A stretch of DNA of 39,649 nucleotides from Anaerolineales bacterium (GTDB lineage: Bacteria > Chloroflexota > Anaerolineae > Anaerolineales > UBA11858): assembly GCA_016785015.1 (NCBI GenBank), contig JADHTJ010000027.1, forward strand, positions 1 through 39,649, read 5' to 3'. The stretch's first letter is position 1; the number at the start of each line of letters is the position of its first letter. A program made the translations under genes and the position numbers. The notes under the pieces were generated by a model. That model saw nothing but the letters and a program-made list of their open reading frames with translations, did no database searches and had not been told where the DNA came from. Below, in pieces: positions 8,062 through 17,012 of this stretch.

Positions 8062-8532
8062 TTGTCAGCAGAAATGGAGAATTGCCCCGAATGCGGGTAT
8101 GAGAACCCCATCGGAACAGAAAACTGTTCTCAATGTGGTGTCAATGTACTCGAAATTGCTAGCACGATGCCAGAGATTGATCTGCATGGAGCGACCATGG
8201 TCGATATGGAAGCCCCTGTTCTGGATGAGGTGATCCCCCCTGCAACGCTGACATTAAAAACTGGTAAGTTTGCGGGCCGGGTTTATCCGCTGCGGAAAAA
8301 TCAAACCTTGGGACGTGAGAAGTGCGAGATCATTTTACGCGACCCACAAATGTCCCGGCAGCATGCTAATATCAAATACTTGGATGGTAAATTTCTGCTC
8401 ATTGATCTTGGCTCTGCAAACCACACCTTTGTAAATGATGAAATGGTACAGGCACCAAAAACGCTGCAAGCAGGCGACCTGATCGGCGTAGGCAATACAG
8501 ACCTTCTTTTCTCTCTAATCGAGGATGAATAA
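8062..8532 (+). CDS. Zinc-ribbon FHA-domain protein
   Basis: A 156-residue cytoplasmic protein with no membrane segment. An N-terminal zinc ribbon (C8, C11, C22, C25) is followed by an acidic, Thr-containing linker and an FHA domain (about 70-150) with LGREKCE and MSRQHANI. The usual NG pair that closes the phosphothreonine site reads NH (SANHTF). A linker threonine in the segment STMPEIDLHGATMVDMEA, ahead of the FHA domain, resembles the layout of mycobacterial GarA, which is switched by phosphorylation of an N-terminal threonine. The start is a TTG at 8062, preferred because GGAG at 8050 is eight bases upstream; the ATG at 8074 is too far away. The stop is two bases before the first kinase gene, so the two are co-transcribed. 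Confidence 0.85.
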   Translation: MSAEMENCPECGYENPIGTENCSQCGVNVLEIASTMPEIDLHGATMVDMEAPVLDEVIPPATLTLKTGKFAGRVYPLRKNQTLGREKCEIILRDPQMSRQHANIKYLDGKFLLIDLGSANHTFVNDEMVQAPKTLQAGDLIGVGNTDLLFSLIEDE

Positions 8533-8534
8533 GC

Positions 8535-11420
8535 ATGTTAGGTGAGATCGTTTTTGATAAGTACAAACTTGAAGAGCAAATAGGTGAAGATAACACGAAA
8601 ACTCTATATCGAGGGGTGAATGTTGAAACCAAAAGGATAGTGATCGTCGCAGCAATCCGCTCTTTACTGGTTCCTCTGGATGAATTTCTCGCTCGTTACA
8701 AGGAGAATGCTGAACAGATCAATCAGATTGAATCACCTTACGCAATTTTCATAGAAGAATTTGGGGAAAGTAACGGCCAAATTGTTGTTGTTCAATCAAA
8801 TCTTGCCGGACAATCTTTGTCAGAAATATTGGCGGATAGTGAAGGCCTACCAATAAATATTGTACTGGACATTGCTCAACAAATGGGGGAATTCTTGACA
8901 ATCCTTCATCGTATAGAAATGTCTCATGGGGATATCAACGCTGACAGCATAATTTTAGGATCTGACGGTGTTGTGCGTTTTGCAAATCCTGGAATTGCCG
9001 CTGCTTTGGGGTTAGGGAGATTGATTTCAGATGGCCGTGTTGACCCACAACCATATCATGCCCCTGAACTTCGAGAAGGCGGATCTGTAGAAACGAAAAC
9101 AGATATCTACGCCCTGGGCGCAACGATCTACGAAATGTTGACTGGAAAAGCCCCCGAGATTTATCTTGCAAACCCATCACCCGAACATTTGCGTGTAGGC
9201 ATTCCACCTGAATTGGATGATCTGGTTGTGCGTTGCTTAGATGCGAACCCGGTTGAGAGAATTTCATCGGCAGTCGAATTTCTCAAAGGACTCGAAGAAG
9301 TTCACCAGGGGATGTCTGTCGGAGCAGAAAAAACTATTTTGGGTATTGAAGATTCCCTGATGGGGCATACGCTGGGGGCATATCAGTTAGTAGAAAGGTT
9401 AGGTCAGGGCGGAATGGCCACGGTGTACAAGGCCTTCGAGCCAGCGCTGGACCGCTATGTAGCTATTAAGGTATTGCCACAGTTCTTCGCTCGTGATCCT
9501 AATTTCATGCAGCGCTTCCGAAGAGAAGCCAAGGCAATCGCGCAACTCCGTCATCCCAATATTGTGCCTATTCATAGTTATGGCGAAGATGCTGGGATCA
9601 CCTATATTGCGATGCAGCACGTCGAAGGAGGCTCTTTAGACGTGAAACGGGGTGAGGCGTTGGATGTGGAGTACGCCGTGAAGTTGATCCTTCCGGTTGC
9701 AAAAGCGCTTACCTATGCCCACGAACAAGGCATCTTCCACAGAGATATCAAACCCGGTAATGTTTTGCTTTCCAATGACGATTGGCCACTGCTTACAGAC
9801 TTTGGTCTGGCGAAGATCGTTGAAAGCTCCACTCACTTGACTCGAACAGGTGTCGGGATTGGTACGCCAATGTATATGTCACCAGAACAAGGCCAGGGTG
9901 CGGATGTGGATCATCGCACCGACATATATTCCTTGGGGATTATGCTATATGAGCTTGTTACCGGTGACGTACCATTCCGGGCCAATACGCCGATGGCCAT
10001 TGTGATCAAACATATCACTGCGCCGATCCCACCACCAAGAACAATCAACCCTAAAATCCCGGAAGCTTTGGAGCGGATTATATTAAAAGCCACTTCCAAA
10101 TCGCCAGATAATCGCTACCAGTCTGCGGATGAGTTTGCATTGGCTTTAGAACACATGATGTCGCAAATCACAACGCAGTTTCCCGCAAAAACAAGCGCTG
10201 CACTCGATGATGGTGTTTCATCAAAAGTTCATTCTTCAACCAACCAACCAGCTGTCGAGCCGCCGCCAATCGCGTCCATGCAAATCAATCTTGAATTCCT
10301 GCAGCGAAACTGGCGCAAGCTGGCACTGATTCTAATCCCCGTTGTTATTCTGGCGTGCTTGGGCGGTGTATTTTTGATGCGGCAGTTGTTCGATAGCAAA
10401 CAAACATCCCAGCTGATTTCTGTCAATATCACTGAAACTACAATTCCTGAATCAGCCCTTGCATCTTCTGTAATGGAACCATCCCAAACGCCCTCAGATA
10501 CACCTTTTCCGACATCTACTTTCGAGCCTGTGATAACTCCGGAACCAACCTTTACAGCGATACCCACTGTCAAATATCTGGGAGGTGGTTCTGGCCAGAT
10601 TGCTTATGCATCGGATCGGAGTGGCGATGTGCAAATCTATCTGCAGAATATCGAAGGTGATCCTGATGTTGAGCAGCTTACCGATTTTCCCGGTGGTGCC
10701 TGCCAACCCGCCTGGTCACCCGATGGGAGCCAGCTTGTATTCATCTCTCCCTGCCCCGAACAAGATGAACGCTATCCCAACTCCAGCTTGTATTTGATGG
10801 ATGCCGAAAGTGACGATTGGGAAAAGATATCTACCAGTGCAGATGGAAATTTTGACCCCATCTGGTCACCTGATGGAAAACAACTTGCCTACACCGCGCG
10901 TGATGGAAGTCACTTGCATATTCATATTTTTACTCTGGCCGATGGTTACGATATTTCGATTTCAGATCGACTCTCCTTTGATATGCAGCCAGCCTGGTCC
11001 CCTGACGGGGAGCAAATTGTCTTCTTATCTACTCGGACTGGAGAAAATTTACTGTTTGTAATGACTGCCCGCGGGGAAAAAGTGGTGCAATTTACCCGTA
11101 TTGCAGAGAAAACAAATATGTATCCGCGCTGGTCGCCTGATGGAAATACGATCTTGTATATGCAGTTGAACAATGTCGGCTATCCGGTTTTAGTCAGCGC
11201 CCTATTCGAGAAACAAGGCTTTAGTGAACAAATCCTCACCACCGAATACACTGCGCCGATGCGCGATCCGACTTACTCCCCAAATGGCACCTGGATCGCC
11301 TTTAGCAGTAATTATGACGGTAGCAACCATGATATTTGGATTGTGACATCTTCTGGAACGGATCCGCGTCAAGTAGTGACGGATCCTGCTTACGATTTTG
11401 ACCCGGCATGGAGACCATGA
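8535..11420 (+). CDS. Receptor Ser/Thr kinase 1: pseudokinase + kinase + PD40 propeller
   Basis: A 961-residue membrane protein. Residues 1-260 have a kinase fold that has lost its chemistry: the beta3 lysine is absent, HRDxKPxN reads HGDINADS (H131) and DFG reads NPG. Residues 275-540 are a complete PknB-like kinase with LGQGGMATVYKA, K312, HRDIKPGN (D404), DFG (D422), GTPMYMSPEQ. One membrane helix follows (about 596-616), then a Thr/Pro-rich linker and at least five PD40/TolB propeller repeats of the WSPDG type to the C-terminus, probably outside the cell. The kinase likely phosphorylates itself and the neighbouring FHA proteins; the propeller is the presumed sensor. The gene starts two bases after the FHA gene stop, and its own stop overlaps the start region of kinase 2, indicating an operon. 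Confidence 0.9.
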   Translation: MLGEIVFDKYKLEEQIGEDNTKTLYRGVNVETKRIVIVAAIRSLLVPLDEFLARYKENAEQINQIESPYAIFIEEFGESNGQIVVVQSNLAGQSLSEILADSEGLPINIVLDIAQQMGEFLTILHRIEMSHGDINADSIILGSDGVVRFANPGIAAALGLGRLISDGRVDPQPYHAPELREGGSVETKTDIYALGATIYEMLTGKAPEIYLANPSPEHLRVGIPPELDDLVVRCLDANPVERISSAVEFLKGLEEVHQGMSVGAEKTILGIEDSLMGHTLGAYQLVERLGQGGMATVYKAFEPALDRYVAIKVLPQFFARDPNFMQRFRREAKAIAQLRHPNIVPIHSYGEDAGITYIAMQHVEGGSLDVKRGEALDVEYAVKLILPVAKALTYAHEQGIFHRDIKPGNVLLSNDDWPLLTDFGLAKIVESSTHLTRTGVGIGTPMYMSPEQGQGADVDHRTDIYSLGIMLYELVTGDVPFRANTPMAIVIKHITAPIPPPRTINPKIPEALERIILKATSKSPDNRYQSADEFALALEHMMSQITTQFPAKTSAALDDGVSSKVHSSTNQPAVEPPPIASMQINLEFLQRNWRKLALILIPVVILACLGGVFLMRQLFDSKQTSQLISVNITETTIPESALASSVMEPSQTPSDTPFPTSTFEPVITPEPTFTAIPTVKYLGGGSGQIAYASDRSGDVQIYLQNIEGDPDVEQLTDFPGGACQPAWSPDGSQLVFISPCPEQDERYPNSSLYLMDAESDDWEKISTSADGNFDPIWSPDGKQLAYTARDGSHLHIHIFTLADGYDISISDRLSFDMQPAWSPDGEQIVFLSTRTGENLLFVMTARGEKVVQFTRIAEKTNMYPRWSPDGNTILYMQLNNVGYPVLVSALFEKQGFSEQILTTEYTAPMRDPTYSPNGTWIAFSSNYDGSNHDIWIVTSSGTDPRQVVTDPAYDFDPAWRP

Positions 11421-11422
11421 AT

Positions 11423-14400
11423 ATGAATGCGAATGAAATAGTTTTCGGCAAATTCCGGTTGGAAGAAAAGTTCTTTGAAACTGACGCAGGAGAAATATAT
11501 AGAGGCGTGCAAACCGAAAGTGGCCAACCGATTATTGCCAGCGCAGTTTATTTTGGAGAATTTCTAACTCGCTTCGAGCTGATTGCTGAAAAACTCAGAG
11601 GATTGGATTCTCCTTACGCTGCCTCCTTTCTTGATTTCGGTGAGCACGAGGGCCAGGCTATTGTTGTGCAAGAATATGTTGAGGGTCAAACACTGGCTGC
11701 AATGCTGGTTGACAGTCATGGTCTGCCAGAAAATATGGTGATCGATATCACAGAGCAGATAGCCAAATATCTTCAAGAACTGCATCAGGCTAACCTTGTC
11801 CATGGAAGTTTAAATCTTGAGAATATTTTGCTCTCATCGAAGGGGATTATAAATATTCGAGATGCGGGTTTTGCGCAGGGTATTAATTTGGCGCAGTTAT
11901 TGAAAGATGGCGAATTAGAACCAACATCATTCTTTGCGCCCGAACTGCGCATAGGTGGTGAATTGAACGCAGGTATCGATTTTTATGCCCTGGGCGCCAT
12001 CTTGTACAAATTGTTGACTGGCGAAGCATTGGAATTGGAACCTACGGATCTGTGGCCTGGTAACAAGAAACCAGGCCTTGTTCCTGAGATTGATGAGCTG
12101 GCATTTAAGTGTTTGCAGGCTGATCCCGAGCGCCGCATTCAAAGCGCGGCGGAGTTGCTCAACGGTGTAGCAGAGGCGCGCCGCGGCTCAACGGCGGGCG
12201 CACAAGACACCATTTTAGGGATGGAAGATGTTTTGGTCGGTCATACCTTAGGGGCATACCAATTGGTCGAGCGGCTGGGACAGGGGGGGATGGCTACGGT
12301 TTACAAAGCGTATGAGCCGGCCTTGGATCGTTATGTGGCTATCAAAGTGCTGCCGCAGTTTTTTGCTAAAGATCCTAATTTCATGAGCCGTTTTCGGCGT
12401 GAGGCTAAGGCGGTGGCGCAGCTTAACCATCCCAGTATTATGCCCATCTACAGCTTTGGCGAAGAGGGAGACATCACCTATATCGCCATGCAATATGTCC
12501 CAGGTGGCACACTGAAACAAGGCCGAGGTCAAGTTTACGAACCAGCTGAGGCGATCCGTTTAGCTTTGCCAATTGTGCGCGCCTTGGCCTATGCCCATCA
12601 GCGGGGTATTGTGCACCGAGATATCAAGCCTAGCAATGTGCTTTTAGGAGAAGAAGACTGGCCGGTTCTGGCCGACTTTGGCCTGGCCAAGATGGCTGAA
12701 GCCTCCCAGCAGTTGACTGGAACCGGTGTGGGTGTTGGGACTCCCATGTATATGTCCCCGGAGCAAGGCCAAGGTTCGGGTGTGGATTATCGCACGGATA
12801 TCTACTCCATGGGCATCATGCTTTATGAGATGCTGACCGGTGATGTCCCATTTCGCGCCGATACACCCATGGCCGTAGTGATCAAGCATATGACCGCGCC
12901 GCTGCCCATGCCGCGTGACGCCAACTCGGATATTCCTGAGACCTTGGAGCGCGTTATTTTGAAGGCGACGTCCAAATCTCCAGATGATCGCTTCCAGACT
13001 GCCGAGGAAATGATCGAAGCCTTAGAGCGCGCACAACATTCGTTGCTGTCTGCCCCCAAGGACGAAGATATTGCCACGGAAACTGTCGCAGCACTGAGGG
13101 AGCCTGCCGCTCCCGTTAGGGACGCGGAATCAGCGCTGAAAAAAGGGATATTCAAGAAAGTAGGCCTCTATTTGGGCGCCGTCATTGGGGTCCTTATTGT
13201 CGGCTTGCTCCTGATGTGGGCTCTTAATATCTGCCCGCCTGATGGCCCCTGGCCGATCCCCCCCTGGTGCGAGGGCACGAAATATATACTGCCAACCATT
13301 GGTGGAGAAGATGAAGCTGCCCCCACACCTGCTATTACCGAAGGCACATTGGGCGGCATATTATTTCAAGACGATTTCGAAGGGGAGATTTCGTCTCGTT
13401 GGCAGTTTACTTCGCTGCCTGGACTCATCCCTTGGGCCGCAGAGGAGATCGATGGGCGCACCGTGATGCATTCAATAGCACCTGACTCTCAAGATAAGGT
13501 TAGCGGGGCCGAAATCCGAGAGACAGATTGGGAGAATTATGCCATCCAATACGATTTTCGTTTTGCGAAGCCCGATGAATTTGGTGTAAATTATTTCGTT
13601 ATCGAAAGCAAGCTCAAAGATTGCCCGCCGACCATCCAATCGCTTCAAGCATATAGGCTGACTGTTTCTAGTGAAAAAACTATTCTTGGAAAATCGCAAT
13701 GTGTGACTGGCAGCGATGAAACACTATTAGAGAACGATAAAGATATAGACCCCAACGAGTGGCATACGATGCAATTTATCTTCATTGGTAATCGCATCCA
13801 GGTGATTATCGACGGAGAGACCTTTATGGATTTGTTGGACGAAGATCCTCTTGAGAGCGGGGGAGACATATGGCTTTCGATTTACGGGGGCGCGGAGATT
13901 TATGTCGATAACCTGAAAGTGTATGAAATCATCCCTGGTGAAGGGAGCGGTGACGGAGCCACAGCGTCTGCAAATGTATGTGCTTCGGGCGAAACGCTTC
14001 TGCTCTACGAAGATTTTGAGTCTGGTATTAGCAGTGATTGGGTTTTCTCCAATGCCAATGGCAATGAGACAGGTTCCTGGGAGATCGTCGACGATGGAGA
14101 CGGGAATCGGGTTATGGTTGGGCAAGGCCATAGTTGGGCCGTTGAAGATCAGTCGATCAATCACGCAGACATTTCCTTCCGCCTACGCTTGCGCGAACAG
14201 TCCTCGACAAGCAATTTCCATATTAATTTCAGGTCGGGCCACGATGGCCGTTATTATGTAAGTACGACAGCATTGATGAGAGAAATTCCTAATGAAGCGG
14301 TGGCTGATTTCGATGCAGAATTCGGCGATTTGGGTTGGCATGATCTTGAAATCCGAGCCATAGGGGCCAGCATCCAGGTATTTTTGGATAACGAACTGAT

Positions 14401-16933
14401 CGCAGATTACGAAGATGACAACCCACTCCCTGATGGAGGTATTGCGATTGAAAATACAGACGGGACGATTTGGTATGACGATATCGTCGTTTGTGTGATT
14501 TCTGCTGAAGAAGATGCACCTGTTTCCGAGGGAGATTCTGATGCCAGTGCCTTAGGCGACAGCGCCTTTGATGATATCGTTGTAGCCACGAAGAGGTACG
14601 AAGACGGTTTTGACGATGAGGCTTTTAATGAATTCTGGTTTCCTGGAAATCTGGAAAATTGGCGCATTGAAGATGTAGATGGCGAGCGCGCCATCATTGG
14701 ATCTGGGCCCATGCGGTTTGGTGGTGAAGCATATGCGCTGAAAGATTTTCAGCTCGATATCGATTTTAACTTTAATGAGACTGATGCAGAAGGAAATTTT
14801 GGCGCCCTCTTCGGTATTCGCTCTGGCGATTGCTCGGGTTATTTAGTGGAATTGTTCGCCGAAGGGGGTGGACTGATTAAAATGCCCTGCAGCGGAGAGC
14901 AGACAAATAACAATTTTGCGTACCCTGAAGCACTGAACCCTGGAGAATGGCATCATTTGCAGGTGCGAATGGTTGGTAACCATATCCGCATCCTGGTTGA
15001 AGATAATTTGATACTAGATGTCACTGACGAAGGCGAACTCATCGACTCGGGCGAATTCGCCTTTTGGGCCCAAGACTCGCAAGCGATTACTTACTTTGAT
15101 AATTTCTCCTTGCAGGAACTGACCTACACCTCTGAGGTGGAATTCTTCCTGGACAGCGGCCAGCGTTTGGGCGATCGTCAAACCCTTGCGATCGCAGCAG
15201 CGGATGTGGATGGGGATGGAGATGATGATCTTGTGTCCGGTGTTCGGGGTCATACTAATTTGGTTTGGAAAAATACCGGAGAAGGTCTCTTTTTGCAATC
15301 TTTTGAAACCTCAAATTCTGAGCAAACCTATGGGGTCTCACCGGGGGATTTCGACCTGGATGGTGATCTGGACCTCTTCTTCACCAATTATGCTGGCCCC
15401 AGCGAGGTCTGGTTGAATGACGGCCAGTGGGGCTTTGAGCAGAGTCAGGAACTGAGCGTCGATGGTGCATATCCGGATGGGTTTGGCATGGACGCCGGAG
15501 ACCTGGATGGGGATGGCGATCTGGATGTCTGGATAGCCGCCGGGGGACAGAATCTGGTCTGGTTGAATGATGGTGCCGGGGGATTTGCCGTCTTGGGTGA
15601 TCCTTATCCTGGCAAGGACAGCGTCGGGGTTGACCTGGGCGACTTGGACGGCGACGGCGATCTGGACGCATTTGTGGTGAATTACGTAGATAGAGAGAAT
15701 ATGGTCTTTTTGAATCATGGTGACGGCACCTTCATCGATTCAGGCCAGCGCCTGGGCACTTCACCCAGTAATGCAGTCGCCCTGGGTGACCTGGATGGCG
15801 ATGGCGACCTGGATGCTTTTGTGGCCAATTTAGAAGATACGCCCAATAAAGTCTGGCTCAACAACGGCTCGGGAATTTTCCAGGATAGCGGTCAAGCGTT
15901 GGGTAATTCCGCCAGCAATGCCGCTGCACTGGCAGATATCGATTTTGATGGCGATCTGGATGCCTATGTGGTCAACGGCCGGATTGACCAGGGAATTCCA
16001 CAACCGAACACGATTTATTTCAACGATGGCTCTGGTAATTTCGAAGGCGTTGAACATCAAGCTAATCTGACTATTAGCACGGATGTGATTCTGCTCGATT
16101 GGAATGGAGATGGCTTGTTTGACATTATTGAAGCGACAACGGAGACGATCCTGGTGCATTGGGGGCAGGGCGTTTTTGCCAGTTCAGGCTCTGCAAATCA
16201 AATCTCTGCTCGCATCGTTGACGCCTGCGATGATTTGCTTGCCCTTTGCATATCGGATCAGAGCGGTGCGATCATCAACCGAATTGATACATCTCAGTTG
16301 GGCTATCTTTGGCCGGAGGCTAGGTACAGTTGGTCTCCTGATGGAAGCCAAATTGTATTTTCTGCCTGCAAAGATGACTGTCTGGAACAGGATTCAAATG
16401 GCAATTTGTATATCGTCAATGCTGACGGATCTGAACTGCAGCAGTTGACCAATTTCCCAGATCGCAATGATATCTCGCCGGCCTGGTCACCAGATGGGGA
16501 GTTGATCGCATTTCATGGAAGCTGTGCAGGATTCCTGATCGGAGCCGACGGAAAGGGCATGAACACAATCGTGCCTCTACCTGCGTGTATAGCATATCCG
16601 CACTGGTCTCCGGATAGTTTGTGGCTGGCATTTCTGTCGAAGGATCCTCACAACGATGACGATTCAATGAGTTCATTGTGGGTCGTGCGGCGAGACGGAA
16701 GCGACCTTCAAATGCTCTATGAAGAGATTTTGTCGGGTCCAGTTTATTGGTCGCCGGATGGATCATCGCTGCTTGTATACACTCCCGGTGGCGGGAGTGC
16801 TATTGCGCGAATGGATACGGCCTGCATTGAATTAGAGCGGCCTTGCGACGAAAGCGATCTATCCAATTACGTGGGAGATTGGCCTGTGGAGTGGTCTGGA
16901 TCATTCTATCCTCAGTGGAATTTAGAACCTTAG
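11423..16933 (+). CDS. Receptor Ser/Thr kinase 2: pseudokinase + kinase + lectin-like, FG-GAP and PD40 ectodomain
   Basis: An 1836-residue membrane kinase. The N-terminal pseudokinase has HGS for HRD and DAG for DFG, and lacks the beta3 lysine. The active kinase (about 270-530) has K308, D400 and D418. After the helix at about 580-603 come three ConA-like (laminin-G/LamG-like) beta-sandwich modules, starting near 645, 859 and 1058. About seven Asp-rich FG-GAP/VCBS repeats (1239-1590) follow, then PD40 repeats (about 1594-1836). The repeats read DLDGDGDLDAFV and should bind calcium. Three in-frame ATGs compete (11408, 11417, 11423). I favour 11423: GGAG at 11410 is then nine bases away, and MNANEIVFGKF lines up with the start of kinase 1. 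Kinase 1 stops at 11420, so translation is probably coupled. Confidence 0.9.
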   Translation: MNANEIVFGKFRLEEKFFETDAGEIYRGVQTESGQPIIASAVYFGEFLTRFELIAEKLRGLDSPYAASFLDFGEHEGQAIVVQEYVEGQTLAAMLVDSHGLPENMVIDITEQIAKYLQELHQANLVHGSLNLENILLSSKGIINIRDAGFAQGINLAQLLKDGELEPTSFFAPELRIGGELNAGIDFYALGAILYKLLTGEALELEPTDLWPGNKKPGLVPEIDELAFKCLQADPERRIQSAAELLNGVAEARRGSTAGAQDTILGMEDVLVGHTLGAYQLVERLGQGGMATVYKAYEPALDRYVAIKVLPQFFAKDPNFMSRFRREAKAVAQLNHPSIMPIYSFGEEGDITYIAMQYVPGGTLKQGRGQVYEPAEAIRLALPIVRALAYAHQRGIVHRDIKPSNVLLGEEDWPVLADFGLAKMAEASQQLTGTGVGVGTPMYMSPEQGQGSGVDYRTDIYSMGIMLYEMLTGDVPFRADTPMAVVIKHMTAPLPMPRDANSDIPETLERVILKATSKSPDDRFQTAEEMIEALERAQHSLLSAPKDEDIATETVAALREPAAPVRDAESALKKGIFKKVGLYLGAVIGVLIVGLLLMWALNICPPDGPWPIPPWCEGTKYILPTIGGEDEAAPTPAITEGTLGGILFQDDFEGEISSRWQFTSLPGLIPWAAEEIDGRTVMHSIAPDSQDKVSGAEIRETDWENYAIQYDFRFAKPDEFGVNYFVIESKLKDCPPTIQSLQAYRLTVSSEKTILGKSQCVTGSDETLLENDKDIDPNEWHTMQFIFIGNRIQVIIDGETFMDLLDEDPLESGGDIWLSIYGGAEIYVDNLKVYEIIPGEGSGDGATASANVCASGETLLLYEDFESGISSDWVFSNANGNETGSWEIVDDGDGNRVMVGQGHSWAVEDQSINHADISFRLRLREQSSTSNFHINFRSGHDGRYYVSTTALMREIPNEAVADFDAEFGDLGWHDLEIRAIGASIQVFLDNELIADYEDDNPLPDGGIAIENTDGTIWYDDIVVCVISAEEDAPVSEGDSDASALGDSAFDDIVVATKRYEDGFDDEAFNEFWFPGNLENWRIEDVDGERAIIGSGPMRFGGEAYALKDFQLDIDFNFNETDAEGNFGALFGIRSGDCSGYLVELFAEGGGLIKMPCSGEQTNNNFAYPEALNPGEWHHLQVRMVGNHIRILVEDNLILDVTDEGELIDSGEFAFWAQDSQAITYFDNFSLQELTYTSEVEFFLDSGQRLGDRQTLAIAAADVDGDGDDDLVSGVRGHTNLVWKNTGEGLFLQSFETSNSEQTYGVSPGDFDLDGDLDLFFTNYAGPSEVWLNDGQWGFEQSQELSVDGAYPDGFGMDAGDLDGDGDLDVWIAAGGQNLVWLNDGAGGFAVLGDPYPGKDSVGVDLGDLDGDGDLDAFVVNYVDRENMVFLNHGDGTFIDSGQRLGTSPSNAVALGDLDGDGDLDAFVANLEDTPNKVWLNNGSGIFQDSGQALGNSASNAAALADIDFDGDLDAYVVNGRIDQGIPQPNTIYFNDGSGNFEGVEHQANLTISTDVILLDWNGDGLFDIIEATTETILVHWGQGVFASSGSANQISARIVDACDDLLALCISDQSGAIINRIDTSQLGYLWPEARYSWSPDGSQIVFSACKDDCLEQDSNGNLYIVNADGSELQQLTNFPDRNDISPAWSPDGELIAFHGSCAGFLIGADGKGMNTIVPLPACIAYPHWSPDSLWLAFLSKDPHNDDDSMSSLWVVRRDGSDLQMLYEEILSGPVYWSPDGSSLLVYTPGGGSAIARMDTACIELERPCDESDLSNYVGDWPVEWSGSFYPQWNLEP
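15121..16160 (+). repeat. FG-GAP / VCBS Asp-rich repeat array inside kinase 2
   Basis: About seven copies of a roughly 50-60-residue unit, each centred on a calcium-loop-like motif such as DVDGDGDDDL, DFDLDGDLDL, DLDGDGDLDV or DWNGDGLFDI, and many followed by a VWLNDG strand. Such units form integrin-alpha-like beta-propeller blades. The DNA of the units is similar enough to be seen by eye. Confidence 0.8.
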
Positions 16934-17012
16934 CACATCGATCGTTGTTGAAGGGACTTTTGTTTCATTTCCATATCCCATAGAACCATAATTCTAAATA
17001 ATAGAGGTAAGC

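Noticed and set aside
15338..15718. Two overlapping minus-strand frames opposite the FG-GAP array
   Set aside because: They exist only because the repetitive Asp-rich codons lack stops on the other strand; both products are repetitive and without homologues I recognise.
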